DNA from: WFQV01 sp964611145
GTDB taxonomy: Bacteria; Bacteroidota; Ignavibacteria; Ignavibacteriales; Melioribacteraceae
Assembly: GCA_964611145.1 (NCBI GenBank)
Contig: CAZSYM010000009.1
Span: 20,617 to 84,616 of the forward strand
Reading direction: 5' to 3'
DNA: 64,000 bases
This document shows positions 17,200 through 29,300 of the stretch, piece after piece; the stretch's first letter is position 1, and each line of letters starts with the position of its first letter. A program made the translations under genes and the position numbers. Under the pieces are notes generated by a model, which was given only the letters and a program-made list of their open reading frames with translations, did not search any database and was not told the origin of the DNA.

Positions 17200-17228
17200 A
17201 AGGGCTCGCCAAGAGCCCTTTTTTATTT
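17200..17228 (+). terminator. Rho-independent terminator after clpP
   Basis: Eight-base stem AAGGGCTC/GAGCCCTT (17200-17207 with 17213-17220), five-base loop GCCAA, then TTTTATTTT. It ends the tig-clpP transcript before the S9 peptidase gene. Confidence 0.9.
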
Positions 17229-17282
17229 TAAACGCCTTACTTAATTTTGAAAAACCGTTTACAACAATTAAAAGGCAAAAAA

Positions 17283-19442
17283 ATGAAACGACTAAAAACT
17301 CTCCTTTGGATTCTAATTTGTTCTTCCTCTTTCCTCTTCGCACAGAAAAAGGATTTTACCACTCAGGACATCATTTACAATTCCTACACTTCCCTTGCCC
17401 CTTCTTATTTAAAACAATTGCAATGGATACCTGGAAGCGACGCATACTCTTACATAAAAAACGAAGGTGGCAATTTCATACTCGTAAAATCATACGTAAA
17501 GTCGGAAAAGACAGAGAACATTCTCACATTGGAAAATTTAAGTGCCGTTTTTGAAAAGGAAGGTTTAAAGGCTCCGGCAAGATTCCCTCGTTTCACTTGG
17601 CTAAATCCTTATGAAATACAATTCATGAAGGACACCTTGCTATTGAGATACAATTTCAACACAAAGCAACTAAAAATAGTAAACAAAATCCCCAAAGGTG
17701 CCGAAAACATCCAGCTGGCACCCGATAAGAAATCTCTCGCATTCACAATAAAAAACAACTTGTACTTTGCTGCAAACAAAGGGATTATCACAGAGATTAC
17801 AAACGACAAAAATCCAGGAATTGTCAACGGGCACACGGTGCATCGCGTAGAATTCGGAATAAACAAAGGTATCTTTTGGTCGCCTAAAGGAAATTATATC
17901 GCCTTCTATCGAAAAGATGAAACAATGGTAACGGATTATCCCGTAGTGGATTATTCCGTACGTCCCGCAAAATGCAAACCGGTAAAATACCCCATGGCAG
18001 GAATGACAAGTCAGCAAGTAACCTTAGGCATTTACAACATTCATACCGGGAAAAAAATTTTCCTTAAAACGGGCACGCCAAAAGATCATTATCTGACATG
18101 CGTTACATGGGAACCAACGGAAAAGAATATTTACGTTGCAATCTTGAATCGGGACCAGAATCACCTGTGGTTAATAAAATACGACGTAGCAAACGGGGAA
18201 CCCATCGATACGCTTTTTGAAGAAACGGATTCGAAATATGTCCATCCCGAACATCCGCTAACATTTATCCCCAATCATCCCGATGAATTCCTTTGGCGTT
18301 CACAAAGGGACGGTTGGGATCATCTTTATCTTTACAACACAAACGGCAAATTACTTCGCCAAGTAACCAAGGGGAATTGGGTAGTGTTGAATTTCTTAGG
18401 TTTCGACCAAAATGCCAAAAATATTTTTATTACATCCACAAAGGCAAGTCCGATAGAAAGACATCTTTACAAGGTCAATTTACAAACGGGAAAAATTATA
18501 AAACTCACAAAAGGGAACGGCACACATGGCATTTTACTGAGCGATAACGGGAAATATTTCATAGACAAATTCAATAGCATGAATGTACCTGGCATCACCT
18601 CCATTTTCGACTCCGAGGGGAACAAAATAAAGACGATTCATAAATCCAGAAATCCGATTGAGAATTACAATTTAGGCAGAACAAAAATATTCAAAATTAA
18701 GGCAGCGGATAATAAAACCGATCTTTATTGTCGCATGGTTTATCCTGTAAACTTCGACTCATCAAAAAAATATCCCGTTATTGTTTACGTCTATGGGGGT
18801 CCCGGCGTTCAACTGGTCACCAACAGCTGGCCAAGAGGACGTTATGCCTTTTGGTTTCAAAAGATGGCGGAAAAAGGATTCATTGTGTTCACTTTGGACA
18901 ATCGAGGTTCTGCAAACAGAGGCATGGCTTTCGAGCAAGCGACGTTCAGACATTTGGGAACGGTAGAAATCGAAGATCAACTCCAAGGAGTAAAATATTT
19001 GAAATCCTTGCCATTCGTAGATTCCACACGTTTCGGCGTATTCGGTTGGAGCTTCGGAGGATTTATGACCACATCGTTAATGACCCGTACCAATGCTTTC
19101 AAAGTAGGAGTCGGCGGCGGAGCGGTTATAGACTGGCGTTATTACGAAGTAATGTACACGGAACGCTACATGGACACACCACAGACAAATCCCGAGGGTT
19201 ATAAAGAAGCTTCTTTGTTAAATTATGTAGAGAATTTAAGAGGGAAAAAACTCTTGCTTGTTCATGGCACTTCGGATGTAACCGTCGTTTGGCAGCATAC
19301 TTTAATGTTTGCAAAAAGGGCGGCGGATATGAATATACCTTTGGATTACTATCCTTATGTTGGCCATCAGCACGGAGTCTATGGTCCCGATGCCGTTCAT
19401 CTTTACAACAAAATCACACAATATTTCTTAGACAATTTATAA
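17283..19442 (+). CDS. Prolyl oligopeptidase-family dipeptidyl peptidase IV (S9B)
   Basis: A 719-residue exported peptidase from ATG 17283, which has AAAAGG upstream and opens directly onto a signal peptide (MKRLKTLLWILICSSSFLFA). Residues about 50-480 are a DPP IV N-terminal beta-propeller; the C-terminal alpha/beta-hydrolase domain has Ser590 in GWSFGG, Asp665 in GTSDVTV and His697 in HQHGVYG. DPP IV enzymes cut X-Pro or X-Ala dipeptides from peptide N-termini in the periplasm. An upstream in-frame TTG would add 12 residues ahead of the signal peptide and is less likely. It is monocistronic, between two terminators. Confidence 0.95.
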   Translation: MKRLKTLLWILICSSSFLFAQKKDFTTQDIIYNSYTSLAPSYLKQLQWIPGSDAYSYIKNEGGNFILVKSYVKSEKTENILTLENLSAVFEKEGLKAPARFPRFTWLNPYEIQFMKDTLLLRYNFNTKQLKIVNKIPKGAENIQLAPDKKSLAFTIKNNLYFAANKGIITEITNDKNPGIVNGHTVHRVEFGINKGIFWSPKGNYIAFYRKDETMVTDYPVVDYSVRPAKCKPVKYPMAGMTSQQVTLGIYNIHTGKKIFLKTGTPKDHYLTCVTWEPTEKNIYVAILNRDQNHLWLIKYDVANGEPIDTLFEETDSKYVHPEHPLTFIPNHPDEFLWRSQRDGWDHLYLYNTNGKLLRQVTKGNWVVLNFLGFDQNAKNIFITSTKASPIERHLYKVNLQTGKIIKLTKGNGTHGILLSDNGKYFIDKFNSMNVPGITSIFDSEGNKIKTIHKSRNPIENYNLGRTKIFKIKAADNKTDLYCRMVYPVNFDSSKKYPVIVYVYGGPGVQLVTNSWPRGRYAFWFQKMAEKGFIVFTLDNRGSANRGMAFEQATFRHLGTVEIEDQLQGVKYLKSLPFVDSTRFGVFGWSFGGFMTTSLMTRTNAFKVGVGGGAVIDWRYYEVMYTERYMDTPQTNPEGYKEASLLNYVENLRGKKLLLVHGTSDVTVVWQHTLMFAKRAADMNIPLDYYPYVGHQHGVYGPDAVHLYNKITQYFLDNL

Positions 19443-19454
19443 GAAGGCATAAAA

Positions 19455-19480
19455 AAAGCCCCCGAAGTCTCGGGGGCTTT
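19455..19480. terminator. Bidirectional terminator between convergent genes
   Basis: An eleven-base perfect stem AAAGCCCCCGA/TCGGGGGCTTT (19455-19465 with 19470-19480), loop AGTC, with A-rich sequence on one side and T on the other. It serves the S9 peptidase on the plus strand and the T9SS-sorted protein on the minus strand. Confidence 0.9.
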
Positions 19481-19498
19481 CGTTCGTGAAAATCTCAT

Positions 19499-22393
19499 TT
19501 ATTTTATTACAATCATTTTCTTAACCTGGGTAAATACCTTACCATCCTTAGCCTTTGCGGTCATTTTATAAAAATACGCTCCACTGCTAAGGTCGGAAGA
19601 GCTTAAATCCACTCCATAACTTCCCGTTCCGAAAGCACCGTTTACAAGCGTTTTGACTTTCTGTCCCAAAAGATTGTAAACAACTATTTTAACTTGGGAA
19701 GCAACCGGCACTTGGAATCTGATATTGGTTTTATCGGAAGATACGGCAAGTCCTTTACCAAACGGGTTCGGGTAATTCTGAGACAAGGCGAAAGTCAAAG
19801 GCAAATTTTCTTCTCCTTTTTCCTCGATTCCTGAAACGGTAACATCACCCTTGATTACCAATCCCTTCACGCGGGTTTTACCGGTAGCACCTATTTCAGA
19901 AACTATCCCCGTTGTCGTATCCACAACGCCAAAAGAAGTGGAGGTACCGTAAACGGCGAACAAATCCCCCGAATCGTCGAAAGCCAAATCGTTTACAAGC
20001 ACATCCATAGATGCAATCTTAGTACTTGTTAAATCGTTCGGATTAAACTTGTACAAATCTCCGGAACGCATGCCGCTTTTCGTAGTAGCCCAAAACTCAC
20101 CGCTAACGGGATTATAAGCCAGCGTCATGGGGAGAAAATCAAGATTGCCCACACAGACAGTATCCCAGTCGGAAGTAATCTTGTAAAATTTCTTTGTGGG
20201 AGCCACGCCATAAAGTCCGTCTTTGCCAAAGCTAATTGCACTCAAGACAAAGGGGAATTCGTGCAGGAGATGTCCGTCCCCTGCTTCAGCATTTATTCTT
20301 AAGATCTGAGACGTCTCTGCCGTTTTAATCAATCCCAAAATCACGCCGTCCGTAGGATTTACGGTTAGGCTACTAACATTGCTAAACTCCACATCGCCTA
20401 TTTTCTCCGCCACGCCTGTCTTTGTATCCAGCGTAAGCCACTCGCTGGAGCGGGTAGGCAACGTGGTACAAGCATAGAATACATTTTCGGCTGCGGGTTT
20501 AACCTCGAAAGCACGCCCTTTCACATAAACATAAATTACCGGATTTTGCGGGTCGTCGCTTGCAATTTTAACCGAATCGTCAATAAAAGCAGGAGTGGAA
20601 GGCGTAAAGGTCAGGTTAACAACTATGGAATCGTATGCGTTCAACGTCTGAGGCAAGGAAGGATATTGAAGCGCTATTTGCGATTCCGCCAGAGAAATGG
20701 AATTAACCGTCAAGGGCTGTTTGCCATAGTTTTTAATTACAATTTTCTTTTCGACACTCCCCTCGCCTATTTCACAAGCTCCGAAATCTATGGACTTTTG
20801 CATTGCGAAAATAAAAGCTTGGTCGAAAGGTTCGAAGCGCGCACCGGCTGCCCATGTACCCCACTTATTCGTTTGGTACACGTATTCGGAAAACATCCAA
20901 ACAACCGTAGAGTCGGCGGGATCTTGCCATGCACCGTTATAATCGCCCCAGCGATTACGCGAGCCGCCGTAGGTTACCACGTAATTCGCCTTACCGCTTT
21001 GAATAGTAAAGCTGTTTGTCGGAACGCTCTCACCGGCAGGCACAACGGTAAAATATGCACCCGCATATTCTTGTTTAGAAGAACGGCTATATGTTATAAA
21101 AACATCGTTTTTGGCATCCAGCGCAAGCGCAGGATAAAAATGGTAATGCTGAGGCGCGCCGAAAACAAAATCAATCTTGGCACTCAAGCCAAATACGTCC
21201 AAGGCGACAAAATGAACCCCCGAATAAGTTCCGTTATTCTTCACCTGTACCGAATGAGCAAGGTAAATTATGCCGTTTTTATAAACCGGTTCGTTCCTTA
21301 TTTTACTACCCCCCGCTTCAATTAAAGGTGTTCCTCCGCCCAACTGGTCGGCATTTGGCGGGGACGTATAAGATGTAACCGGAATTTTGTACCCGATAAG
21401 GCTCGGAGTCCCAAGCGGGTCCACCAATTCATAAACTACCATTCTGGTACCGGTTACATACGGAGAAATATTAACCAAGAAATAACTGTCCTCGACACTA
21501 TACATTCTAACGGGACGCAAACCGAATGTACCGTAAGTGGTACCGGGGTACTTAATTTCCCATAAGTCCGTGAATTTAACAACACCGGCACTATCGCCAT
21601 AAATATAGTTCTTGGGAATTATTCTTACTTTTGTTCCCTGATATCTTCCTTCAGAAAAGGTAAACTGATTGGAAGTCAGATAAATAGCCTTATCATCAAA
21701 TCCCACTCCTTCGTAATCTCCCCATGAACCATTAGGAGTAGAACCGTTCACATTTGAAGGCAAAGCCCACGCATACCACGTACCCAAGGGATTATCGTCA
21801 TCGGAAACAGAAAGGAAATAATAACTTTCGCTCGAGTTGTCATTTGCATAAAGCCAAACCATAACCCAACGCTTGGCGAAATGGTCGTAAATTATTTTCG
21901 GATCGAAAACCGAGGCACCCGGTAACAGTTTCGAGCACCATTTATCAGCATCTATTGTCTTTAAAGTGTTTCCCTTTTTATCGGTAATCCTAAAATAACT
22001 GTTTACGACAAATATCAAATGTTCAGGTCCCGCCGCCACATAAGGATCCGGGGGAATGGAATTTTGGTGAGTAAACACTTGGAAATCTTTAAAGAGAATC
22101 ACACTATCGCTAGAGGTTGCCTCGATATTACCATAATGATTATCCTTAATAAAATTGCTCCCCTCGGGTGCAATGGGTAAATCGGGATTAAAAGTGTCCG
22201 GTACGGGTTTGGGAGATTTATGTGTAATCAATTTAAACTGTGCGGGAGTAATTGTAACCGCGTTCGTAAAATCGTCCGTAGATATGATTTTCCCTTTCCC
22301 GGAAAAACCGGATTCCGGTCCCTGATAATCCTGAGCAAAAAGCACATAACCAAAAAGGAAAAAGGCTAAAAGCCCTTTTAAAAAAAGTTTCAT
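19499..22393 (-). CDS. Secreted protein with T9SS type A sorting domain and ASH-like domain
   Basis: A 964-residue surface or extracellular protein. It has a signal peptide (about 1-20, ending YVLFAQ) and a large N-terminal domain (about 100-540) resembling a beta-propeller or adhesin with many aromatic/Gly turns (GSWGDYEGVGFDDKAIYLTS). A choice-of-anchor/ASH-like domain follows (about 545-640; SIDFGACEIGEGSVEKKIVI), then a second propeller-like stretch, and a C-terminal T9SS sorting domain (SQNYPNPFGKG, YNLLGQKVKTL, KKMIVIK). The CTD predicts export by T9SS and cell-surface attachment. It lies 80 nt after the cohesin-like lipoprotein gene on the same strand, so it may share its transcript or have its own promoter in that gap. 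Catalytic activity is not apparent. Confidence 0.85.
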   Translation of the reverse strand: MKLFLKGLLAFFLFGYVLFAQDYQGPESGFSGKGKIISTDDFTNAVTITPAQFKLITHKSPKPVPDTFNPDLPIAPEGSNFIKDNHYGNIEATSSDSVILFKDFQVFTHQNSIPPDPYVAAGPEHLIFVVNSYFRITDKKGNTLKTIDADKWCSKLLPGASVFDPKIIYDHFAKRWVMVWLYANDNSSESYYFLSVSDDDNPLGTWYAWALPSNVNGSTPNGSWGDYEGVGFDDKAIYLTSNQFTFSEGRYQGTKVRIIPKNYIYGDSAGVVKFTDLWEIKYPGTTYGTFGLRPVRMYSVEDSYFLVNISPYVTGTRMVVYELVDPLGTPSLIGYKIPVTSYTSPPNADQLGGGTPLIEAGGSKIRNEPVYKNGIIYLAHSVQVKNNGTYSGVHFVALDVFGLSAKIDFVFGAPQHYHFYPALALDAKNDVFITYSRSSKQEYAGAYFTVVPAGESVPTNSFTIQSGKANYVVTYGGSRNRWGDYNGAWQDPADSTVVWMFSEYVYQTNKWGTWAAGARFEPFDQAFIFAMQKSIDFGACEIGEGSVEKKIVIKNYGKQPLTVNSISLAESQIALQYPSLPQTLNAYDSIVVNLTFTPSTPAFIDDSVKIASDDPQNPVIYVYVKGRAFEVKPAAENVFYACTTLPTRSSEWLTLDTKTGVAEKIGDVEFSNVSSLTVNPTDGVILGLIKTAETSQILRINAEAGDGHLLHEFPFVLSAISFGKDGLYGVAPTKKFYKITSDWDTVCVGNLDFLPMTLAYNPVSGEFWATTKSGMRSGDLYKFNPNDLTSTKIASMDVLVNDLAFDDSGDLFAVYGTSTSFGVVDTTTGIVSEIGATGKTRVKGLVIKGDVTVSGIEEKGEENLPLTFALSQNYPNPFGKGLAVSSDKTNIRFQVPVASQVKIVVYNLLGQKVKTLVNGAFGTGSYGVDLSSSDLSSGAYFYKMTAKAKDGKVFTQVKKMIVIK

Positions 22394-22473
22394 TGTAGCA
22401 CCTTCAAGTTAATGAGAATTTTAATTCTTCAATTCGCCAAAGATAACAAGCAAACTTTAATTTTCAAACAGGA

Positions 22474-23322
22474 TTACTCGACGATAACGGTTCCATGCTT
22501 GGGAATGCTTGCATTAATTAAAGTATTGTTCTCGGAGACAAGCTCGATTTTCGTAAACCCTATAGTGGATTCGCCGCGGGATATGCCGCGGAATATCAAA
22601 TTCACAAGCGAACCCGAACCGCTAAGACTCCTTTGATTACCGTTACGACTCAAAAATCCGGTATAAATTTCTATTTTCCCCTTTGCATTTACCTCTTTCA
22701 GCTTGTCCGAATTTTCAGTCATCAAATCACCAGGTAAAATGATCTGACTGAAATCCCGCTTTTCGATAAACGGGGATTTTTCCACCTTCACAAGATTTAT
22801 CTTGCTTTTATTAAAGGTAATAACCACTCGCATCGCAATCAGGCTGTCAATGTCTTCCGACCAGATTCTAATGGTAGCGGTATCCCCCAAAGAAATATGG
22901 GTTTCGTTCTTGTAAAACATCATGGAAGCGCCTCTGACGGCATCCACGACAAATTTTCGTGAAACGGATTGTACCAAAGAACCGCTTTTTCCCCATACTT
23001 TGAAGATATAAGTTCCTTCATCAAGATTCGAAAAATAAACTTCGTTTTTATCCGACCAATTAGTGGTATCTACGTAAGGAGTTTCCACATTGTCTTCATC
23101 CAAAATCGAAAGCAAATAGGAAAACAGATAATCGTTATTGGAACCTTTCCATTTAAAATAAACTTCGTCTTTATCCAAAACTTGATTTTCATGGGGACCG
23201 GCAATTATCTCGATAAACGGAGGCGGATTATCCACCAAGCTTGGAGATTCGCATGATTCGATAATCAAAATCGCAAAAAGTAAAACGATAATCGAACCGA
23301 TTAAACTTTTAAAGCTTTTCAT
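22474..23322 (-). CDS. Lipoprotein with Ig/Fn3-like and cohesin-like domains
   Basis: A 282-residue protein from ATG 23322 (a TTG nine bases upstream is the alternative). The N-terminal hydrophobic stretch ends at IIESC, a plausible lipobox with Cys24. Residues about 35-130 look like an Ig/Fn3 domain (NEVYFSNLDEGTYIFKVWGK). Residues about 135-282 look like a cohesin fold: MFYKNETHISLGDTATIRIW, then MRVVITFNKSKINLVKVEK and SGSLVNLIFRGISRGESTI. It begins 14 nt after the stop of the giant adhesin, so the two are almost certainly co-transcribed. Since the giant protein carries a dockerin-like segment, a binding role is possible but is inference. Confidence 0.6.
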   Translation of the reverse strand: MKSFKSLIGSIIVLLFAILIIESCESPSLVDNPPPFIEIIAGPHENQVLDKDEVYFKWKGSNNDYLFSYLLSILDEDNVETPYVDTTNWSDKNEVYFSNLDEGTYIFKVWGKSGSLVQSVSRKFVVDAVRGASMMFYKNETHISLGDTATIRIWSEDIDSLIAMRVVITFNKSKINLVKVEKSPFIEKRDFSQIILPGDLMTENSDKLKEVNAKGKIEIYTGFLSRNGNQRSLSGSGSLVNLIFRGISRGESTIGFTKIELVSENNTLINASIPKHGTVIVE

Positions 23323-23336
23323 TATTCCCAATCCCT

Positions 23337-26300
23337 TTATTTAAGCAACAATAATTTTTTAGTTTGACTGAATTTTCCTGCCGTAAATCTGTATATATAA
23401 ACTCCCGTAGAAAGTCCGCCGCTGATTTTGCTTGCATCCAAAATTACCCTATAACTACCTTCCTTCTGAACCTTATTAACAAGAGTTGCGACACGCTGTC
23501 CCAAAATATTATAAATCGTAAGAGTTACATGAGAAGGCTTGGGCAAATCGTATTCAATCGCAGTAGCAGGATTGAACGGGTTAGGATAATTCTGATACAG
23601 CTTGTATTTATCGGGAATTTGCTTCAAGGAATAAACAACATTCTTAGCAAAAACCTTATTCCCCGCCTTGTTTAAGCCGGAATATTCAACAAATACGGAA
23701 TCCGTAGGATTAAACCTATCCAAGTTTGCTTTGACTTTCGCTTTGAGAGAATATCGTTTGGCAGTTACATTTCCTCCCAACTCGGCAAAATCCACATAAA
23801 GAATTCCTCTGGCACTATCGTTATAAACAAGAGCAATATTATTTTCATTCACCGCACCTTCGAACCGGACGGAATCAATGTCAAAAACAGAGTTATCATA
23901 ATTCATTTTAATCGAGAAAGACGAGAGATTTTGTTTTACATCCGAAATATCGATAGGAATAGTTAAAATATTCTCTCCCTTCCTAAACTGAATTTGTTGT
24001 CTTTCATCAGGAATAATCCCCGCCATATTAAATGCACGTTTGGGCAAAGCCAAATGTATTTTATCATAATACCACATATTCACGAAGGTAACCATATCCT
24101 CTATAGCGAGTTCCATATCCCCGTTAACCTCAACATAGGGGAAATCGCCCACATAAGGATACATATCGGCACCGTAAACAGAATCTTTCGAAGACCAGGC
24201 GGCAACAAAATCGTTCAAGTCGGTAACGTCGATTGTCTTATCATTATTGAAATCCGCCAAATTATATGTAGTAAACGAATGTGAATAAGATTCCGTATTA
24301 CCCAATGCATCCGTCACATTAATTTTGAAATCGTAAATTGTGGCGGTTTTCAAATCCCGTACAATTAAGGAATCGCCCACGGTACCCACATTGTTCAATG
24401 CGGATTCGGACGATGAAAGGGAAACAACCACCGGTCTGCTGGAATCGACAGCCGTATTCCACGTGATAAGAACTTTATCCCACCCGTAAAGGAACGGATT
24501 CTGAATTATTTTAACACTCGAATTCTTAAACTCCGGAGCTTTATTATCGATTTTCACACTGTCCTTTTCGAGCACATAATCAACATTAAACTCGGAATGG
24601 AAAGTAACCTTGATATCAATAAATCCTTCGAATTTATCCACATACGAACGTGAATTCCATTTTATCGTATCATCAATAACGGGACCGGTATATTCGTTCT
24701 GACTTATTATCAAACCGGTGCCTCCCGAAGTAAAGGTATTGGCATTACTGAACTTCCAATCCAAGCCCGTAATTTGGAGTTTCTCGCCTGGTGTATCGAA
24801 GTTCCATATAATTTTTATTATTCCTCCTTGATATCTTTCGGGAATTGTAATTACAGGTGCAGGACCGATAACGAATTCCGCATCGCTCGTATCGGCAATC
24901 GAAGCATCAATATAATCCCTAACAATGATTCTTGCCTTATTAGTAGCTATTCCTTGCGGAACCGTCCACATATACGGATTATCTTTTGTTGCAGAGATGG
25001 GACCTGCAATAGGCAACAAAGCTCCTCCGCTCCCGAAATCCAAGAAGATTCTCACACTATCCAACTTATCCGAATCCCAACTTATTTTTTGAGTACTGCC
25101 ATTATTCCACGCTATTCTTGTGTTCGGTTCCGTTACGCGCAAGCGGACAATCGAGAAATTATGCGAACTTGTATCTCGTATATTTGAGAACTGGGAAGAA
25201 ATTATTCGAACCTTAGCATTGTCCGTCGGGAATACAACTCCGTCTTCCAAATACCAATTGAAACTTCCCGAGCCGGAAGAAGAGCTCTGATAACCCGCAT
25301 TCGGAACATTCTGCCAATCTTCGTCCTTACCAGTTAAATTATATTGCAAAATCACTTTATCAATATATTCGCTCGTCCATGTTATCGGATAAGTTTTTCC
25401 AATCTGCCATCTCTCCCCACCATCCGGAGAAGTAAGGCTAATGGAACTTATGATAAACGAACTATCGCTTTCATCATAAATTTCGGGATGGTCGGCATCA
25501 TAAATTTTCATTTGTACTTTCGGGTCGGCTTTGGTCAGAATATTCCAAACATAGGACAAGTCCGCTGCCGAAATAGGGTTAGCATTAATAGGCACACCGT
25601 AATCGGGGTCTTTGGAAGTTTTAATTGCCAAATTCACATTTTTAATCGTAGAAGAGCTTGCAAACCATTGAACATCGTAGCGAGTACCAATTTTTTCACT
25701 CCCACCGCCGTTAGGAGCTACCAATCGCAAATAGCTAACGGTTACAGGAGCATCAACCGTATCCGCAACGTCGGGATAGTCCATATCCACAACACGAATC
25801 TTATATTTATCGCTCGCATCGTTCAGTCCCATGTTTTTAAGCTCCGACCATTCGTATTCGGTGCCCGTTGTAGTAGGTATCAAAATAGTTTCCCACTTAA
25901 CCGGATTTGCCGTATAATCCCGTGTATATTCCAGTTTAATATGGTCAACAAATTGTTTTTCAAATTTAATATAATAGCTTCTATCAGTTCCCGCTTGGAA
26001 ATACTCCCCACCCACTGGCGAAGTAAGTTTCAGCCGTGCGATAGTGAACGGAGTAGCATTTGTATCATAGAGGGTGGTATTGTTCACGTCTCTGACGCGA
26101 ATATAGCAATCGTTCGAAGGAGTAGCGGGAATTTTCCAGACATAAAAAGAATCGGCAGGAAGCACCGCAATCGGCGACCACGTATTCCCTGTCGAGGTTT
26201 TATAGGCAAGCTCTATAGTTTTAATATTCGAGCTTGCGCTCCATGTGACTTTATAATTCGTGTTTTCCCGGATTCTTTCACCGTTTCTTAAAGAAAGCAA

Positions 26301-29300
26301 TTTAAGAGACCCAACACGGAAAACGGCATCGGAAGTATCGGCAACATTCGGGTACTGTACGTCGCTTACTTCAATTAACACGGAATCCGAAATAAGCGTC
26401 GAAGGAATTGTCCATTCATAACTCCCCGCTGTCGCCACGGCAGAAGGAGTTATTATACTCCAGCCATCTTTCCTTGTAAATCGGCGTATTTTAACGCGAG
26501 AAATATTACTACTTGCAGTCCACGTAATTTTGGTCTTACCACCGCTTGTTAAAAATTCCCCGCCATTGGGATAAGTAACATTAAGAATTGAAACGGACAC
26601 ATAATCACTTGCTCCGAAAAGTTTCTTTTTAGAATTAGAATCGAAAACGATTATTTTTAAACTGTCCGTAGCAACGGAAGGTAAATCAGTCCATGTTTTA
26701 GTTCCCAAAGACGGCAAAACATTTGTAAAAATAGGTATGGTATCACCCGCCATCGCATAATAAATATCCACGGAGCCAACGGAATTACTTGCAGTCCAAT
26801 TGATAGTCATGGGTAAACCGGTTCTAAAATGTGACCCGCTCGAAGGCGCAGAAACTTTAATCCAGCCAATCGTAAAGGTTCCGTCGCTTACGTCATAACG
26901 ATTCGGATCCGAAAAGTCTTGAATCCGTATAAGCCCTTGGGTAACACTCAAATTGTTCGGTATGCTCCAATCGTAATAACCCGTGGTGGCATTTACAGGC
27001 GAAGCCAAAGTATCCCACGTATTTCCGTTATCCGAGCTAAACTCCAGAACAAGGGAAGTTACAAAACCGGCTTCCCATTTAATTCTCACATTGTGTCCAG
27101 CGGTCAAGTATTCATTCCCATTCGGGCTAAGGACTTTAAGAGAAGGCGTATAAATAGTAAACAAAGCGCTTGTATCCTGCATTGCCACATTGTTCTTTTG
27201 AGTAATTCTAACGTAGCAATTATCGGAAGAAATCTTCTGGGGTATATCCCAATCATATTTTAAGACGGAAGCTTTAAGCGGTTTAGATGTAATAAGATTC
27301 CACGTTGCTCCCTTGTCTGTGGAGAATTCCAGAGTAACCGAATCAATGAGTGAGCTACAAGTCCACTTTATCTGATGCTTTGTCCCAGCCCTCCAATTAG
27401 TATTGGAGTCAGGCGCTGTAATCCGCAAAGTCCTTATGGAAAAGACATTACTGGTATCGGCAATTTTGTAATTCGATTCCTCGTCACTCACAATTATCTT
27501 TGCCGAATCTATATCCAAATCTTTACTTACCAACCACGAATACAAAGTGGTGTCTTTATTAACCGTAACAATATTCGTCTTTGCTTTTTTCGAAACATCC
27601 CACAAATCTATTTTAATACTGGTTATACTCGTGCTTTTCTTCCATTGAATCGGCGTATATTTGTTTGCTTGAAGAATCTCCCCACCCGCCGGGAGAGTAA
27701 CATTAATCCAACCGATTTTGAAAACATCGGGGCTTACCGCTTCAACAGAATCGCCTTCGAGAGCCACCACTTTAACCTTTGCCACTGCGGAAGAAAGATT
27801 TTGTCCGATGTTCCATGCAAACGAATCGGCGCTAGCAGAAAGCGTATTTCCACCCGGCACTGCATACCAGGTTTTTCCGTCCAAAGTATATTTAAGACTC
27901 ACGGTAGAAATAGAACCTTCGCTTTTCCATTTAATCTTATGTGTAGTGCCAGAAACCCAAAACTCACCACCTATCGGAGAAATTATTCTTAATCTGCTAA
28001 TCTTGAAGGGGCTTACACTCGAATCGACAATGGAAGGATTGGCAACATCTGTCAATTTAACACGCCCTTGAGTGGTAGCCGTATCGGGTAAAGTCCAATA
28101 ATAATACTGGCTATCGGCGGGATAAGAGTTTTCCAATGCTTTCCAGTGAGCACCGTCATCAAAGGAATACTCTATTTTAAGAGCCGAAATCCATGAGCTA
28201 TTCCATTTTATTTTTATACGTTTGCCTGCCTGGAAGTTTTCCCCGCCATTAGGAGAAATAAGAGCCAAGGAAGGAGTATAAATATTGAATTTATTACTCG
28301 TAACGTTTATCGAAGGGTTATCATAATCTTTTATTCTCACCACCGCCAAAGTGCTGGTATCCTTCGGCAATGTCCACATATATTTCATCGAGTTAGCTTT
28401 AACGGTGTCTATCTTAACCCAGGATACACCGCCGTTCAAAGAATATTCAAGAATTACGGAATCCACATTACAATAATCCCATTCAATCTGATGGGAAGAT
28501 TGAACCTCCCAATTTTCGCCTCCATTGGGAATGGTAATCTCCAATTGCTTCAAAGTAAAGTTAGCATCGTTAATGTCATAAATCCGAGAATCGGCAAAGT
28601 CGGAAATTCTAATATAGTTGGTCTTGGAGCAACTTATCCCCGAAACGTCCCATGAATACTGCCCTTGGGAAGCATCAACCGGTTGCGAAGTAATGGGATT
28701 CCAATTAATATTATCCTTAGAATACTCCAGCATTATTTTCGAAATATCGTCGCTGTTAACCCACGTAATTGTCCAGGTTTTTCCTACCTGAATATCTTCC
28801 CCGCCGTTGGGACTTGTGAGTTTCAAGAGACTAATCGTAAAAGCGGAAGCACTCGAAGCAGTAATTTGTGCGGAAGTAACATCGCTAATTTTTACAAGCG
28901 ATTTAGTAGAACTGATATTTGGCAATGTCCAAGCATATGAACCCGCATTAGCGGGAGTGCTGGAAACAATGGTTTGCCACGTAGAACCGTTGTCCGAGGA
29001 AAATTCAATCTTAATATTGGCAATGTTCGAGGAAGCTGTCCACACAATATTTTGAGTTGTGCCACCTTGCCAATGTTCGCCTCCGGAAGGAGCTACAAGA
29101 CGCAAACCACCTATTGTAAACGAGGCGTCGCTAGAATCGGCGATGAATTGATTTAACTCATCAACAACCTTTATCCTTGCAGTGGAAGTAGCAATATTGC
29201 TCGGCACAAGCCATGTATAAGCTCCGTCGGAAGCCGAAATAGCGCTGGCTATAGTATCCGCCCAACTTGCTCCGTCGTCGGTGGAAAGTTCCAAACGCAC

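Noticed and set aside
25344..27992. Long plus-strand open frames opposite the adhesin (for example 25344-26291 and 27375-27992)
   Set aside because: They mirror the repeat unit in the antisense direction; their composition (Arg, Ile, Asn, Tyr rich) and repeated motifs come from the repeats. No ribosome sites.
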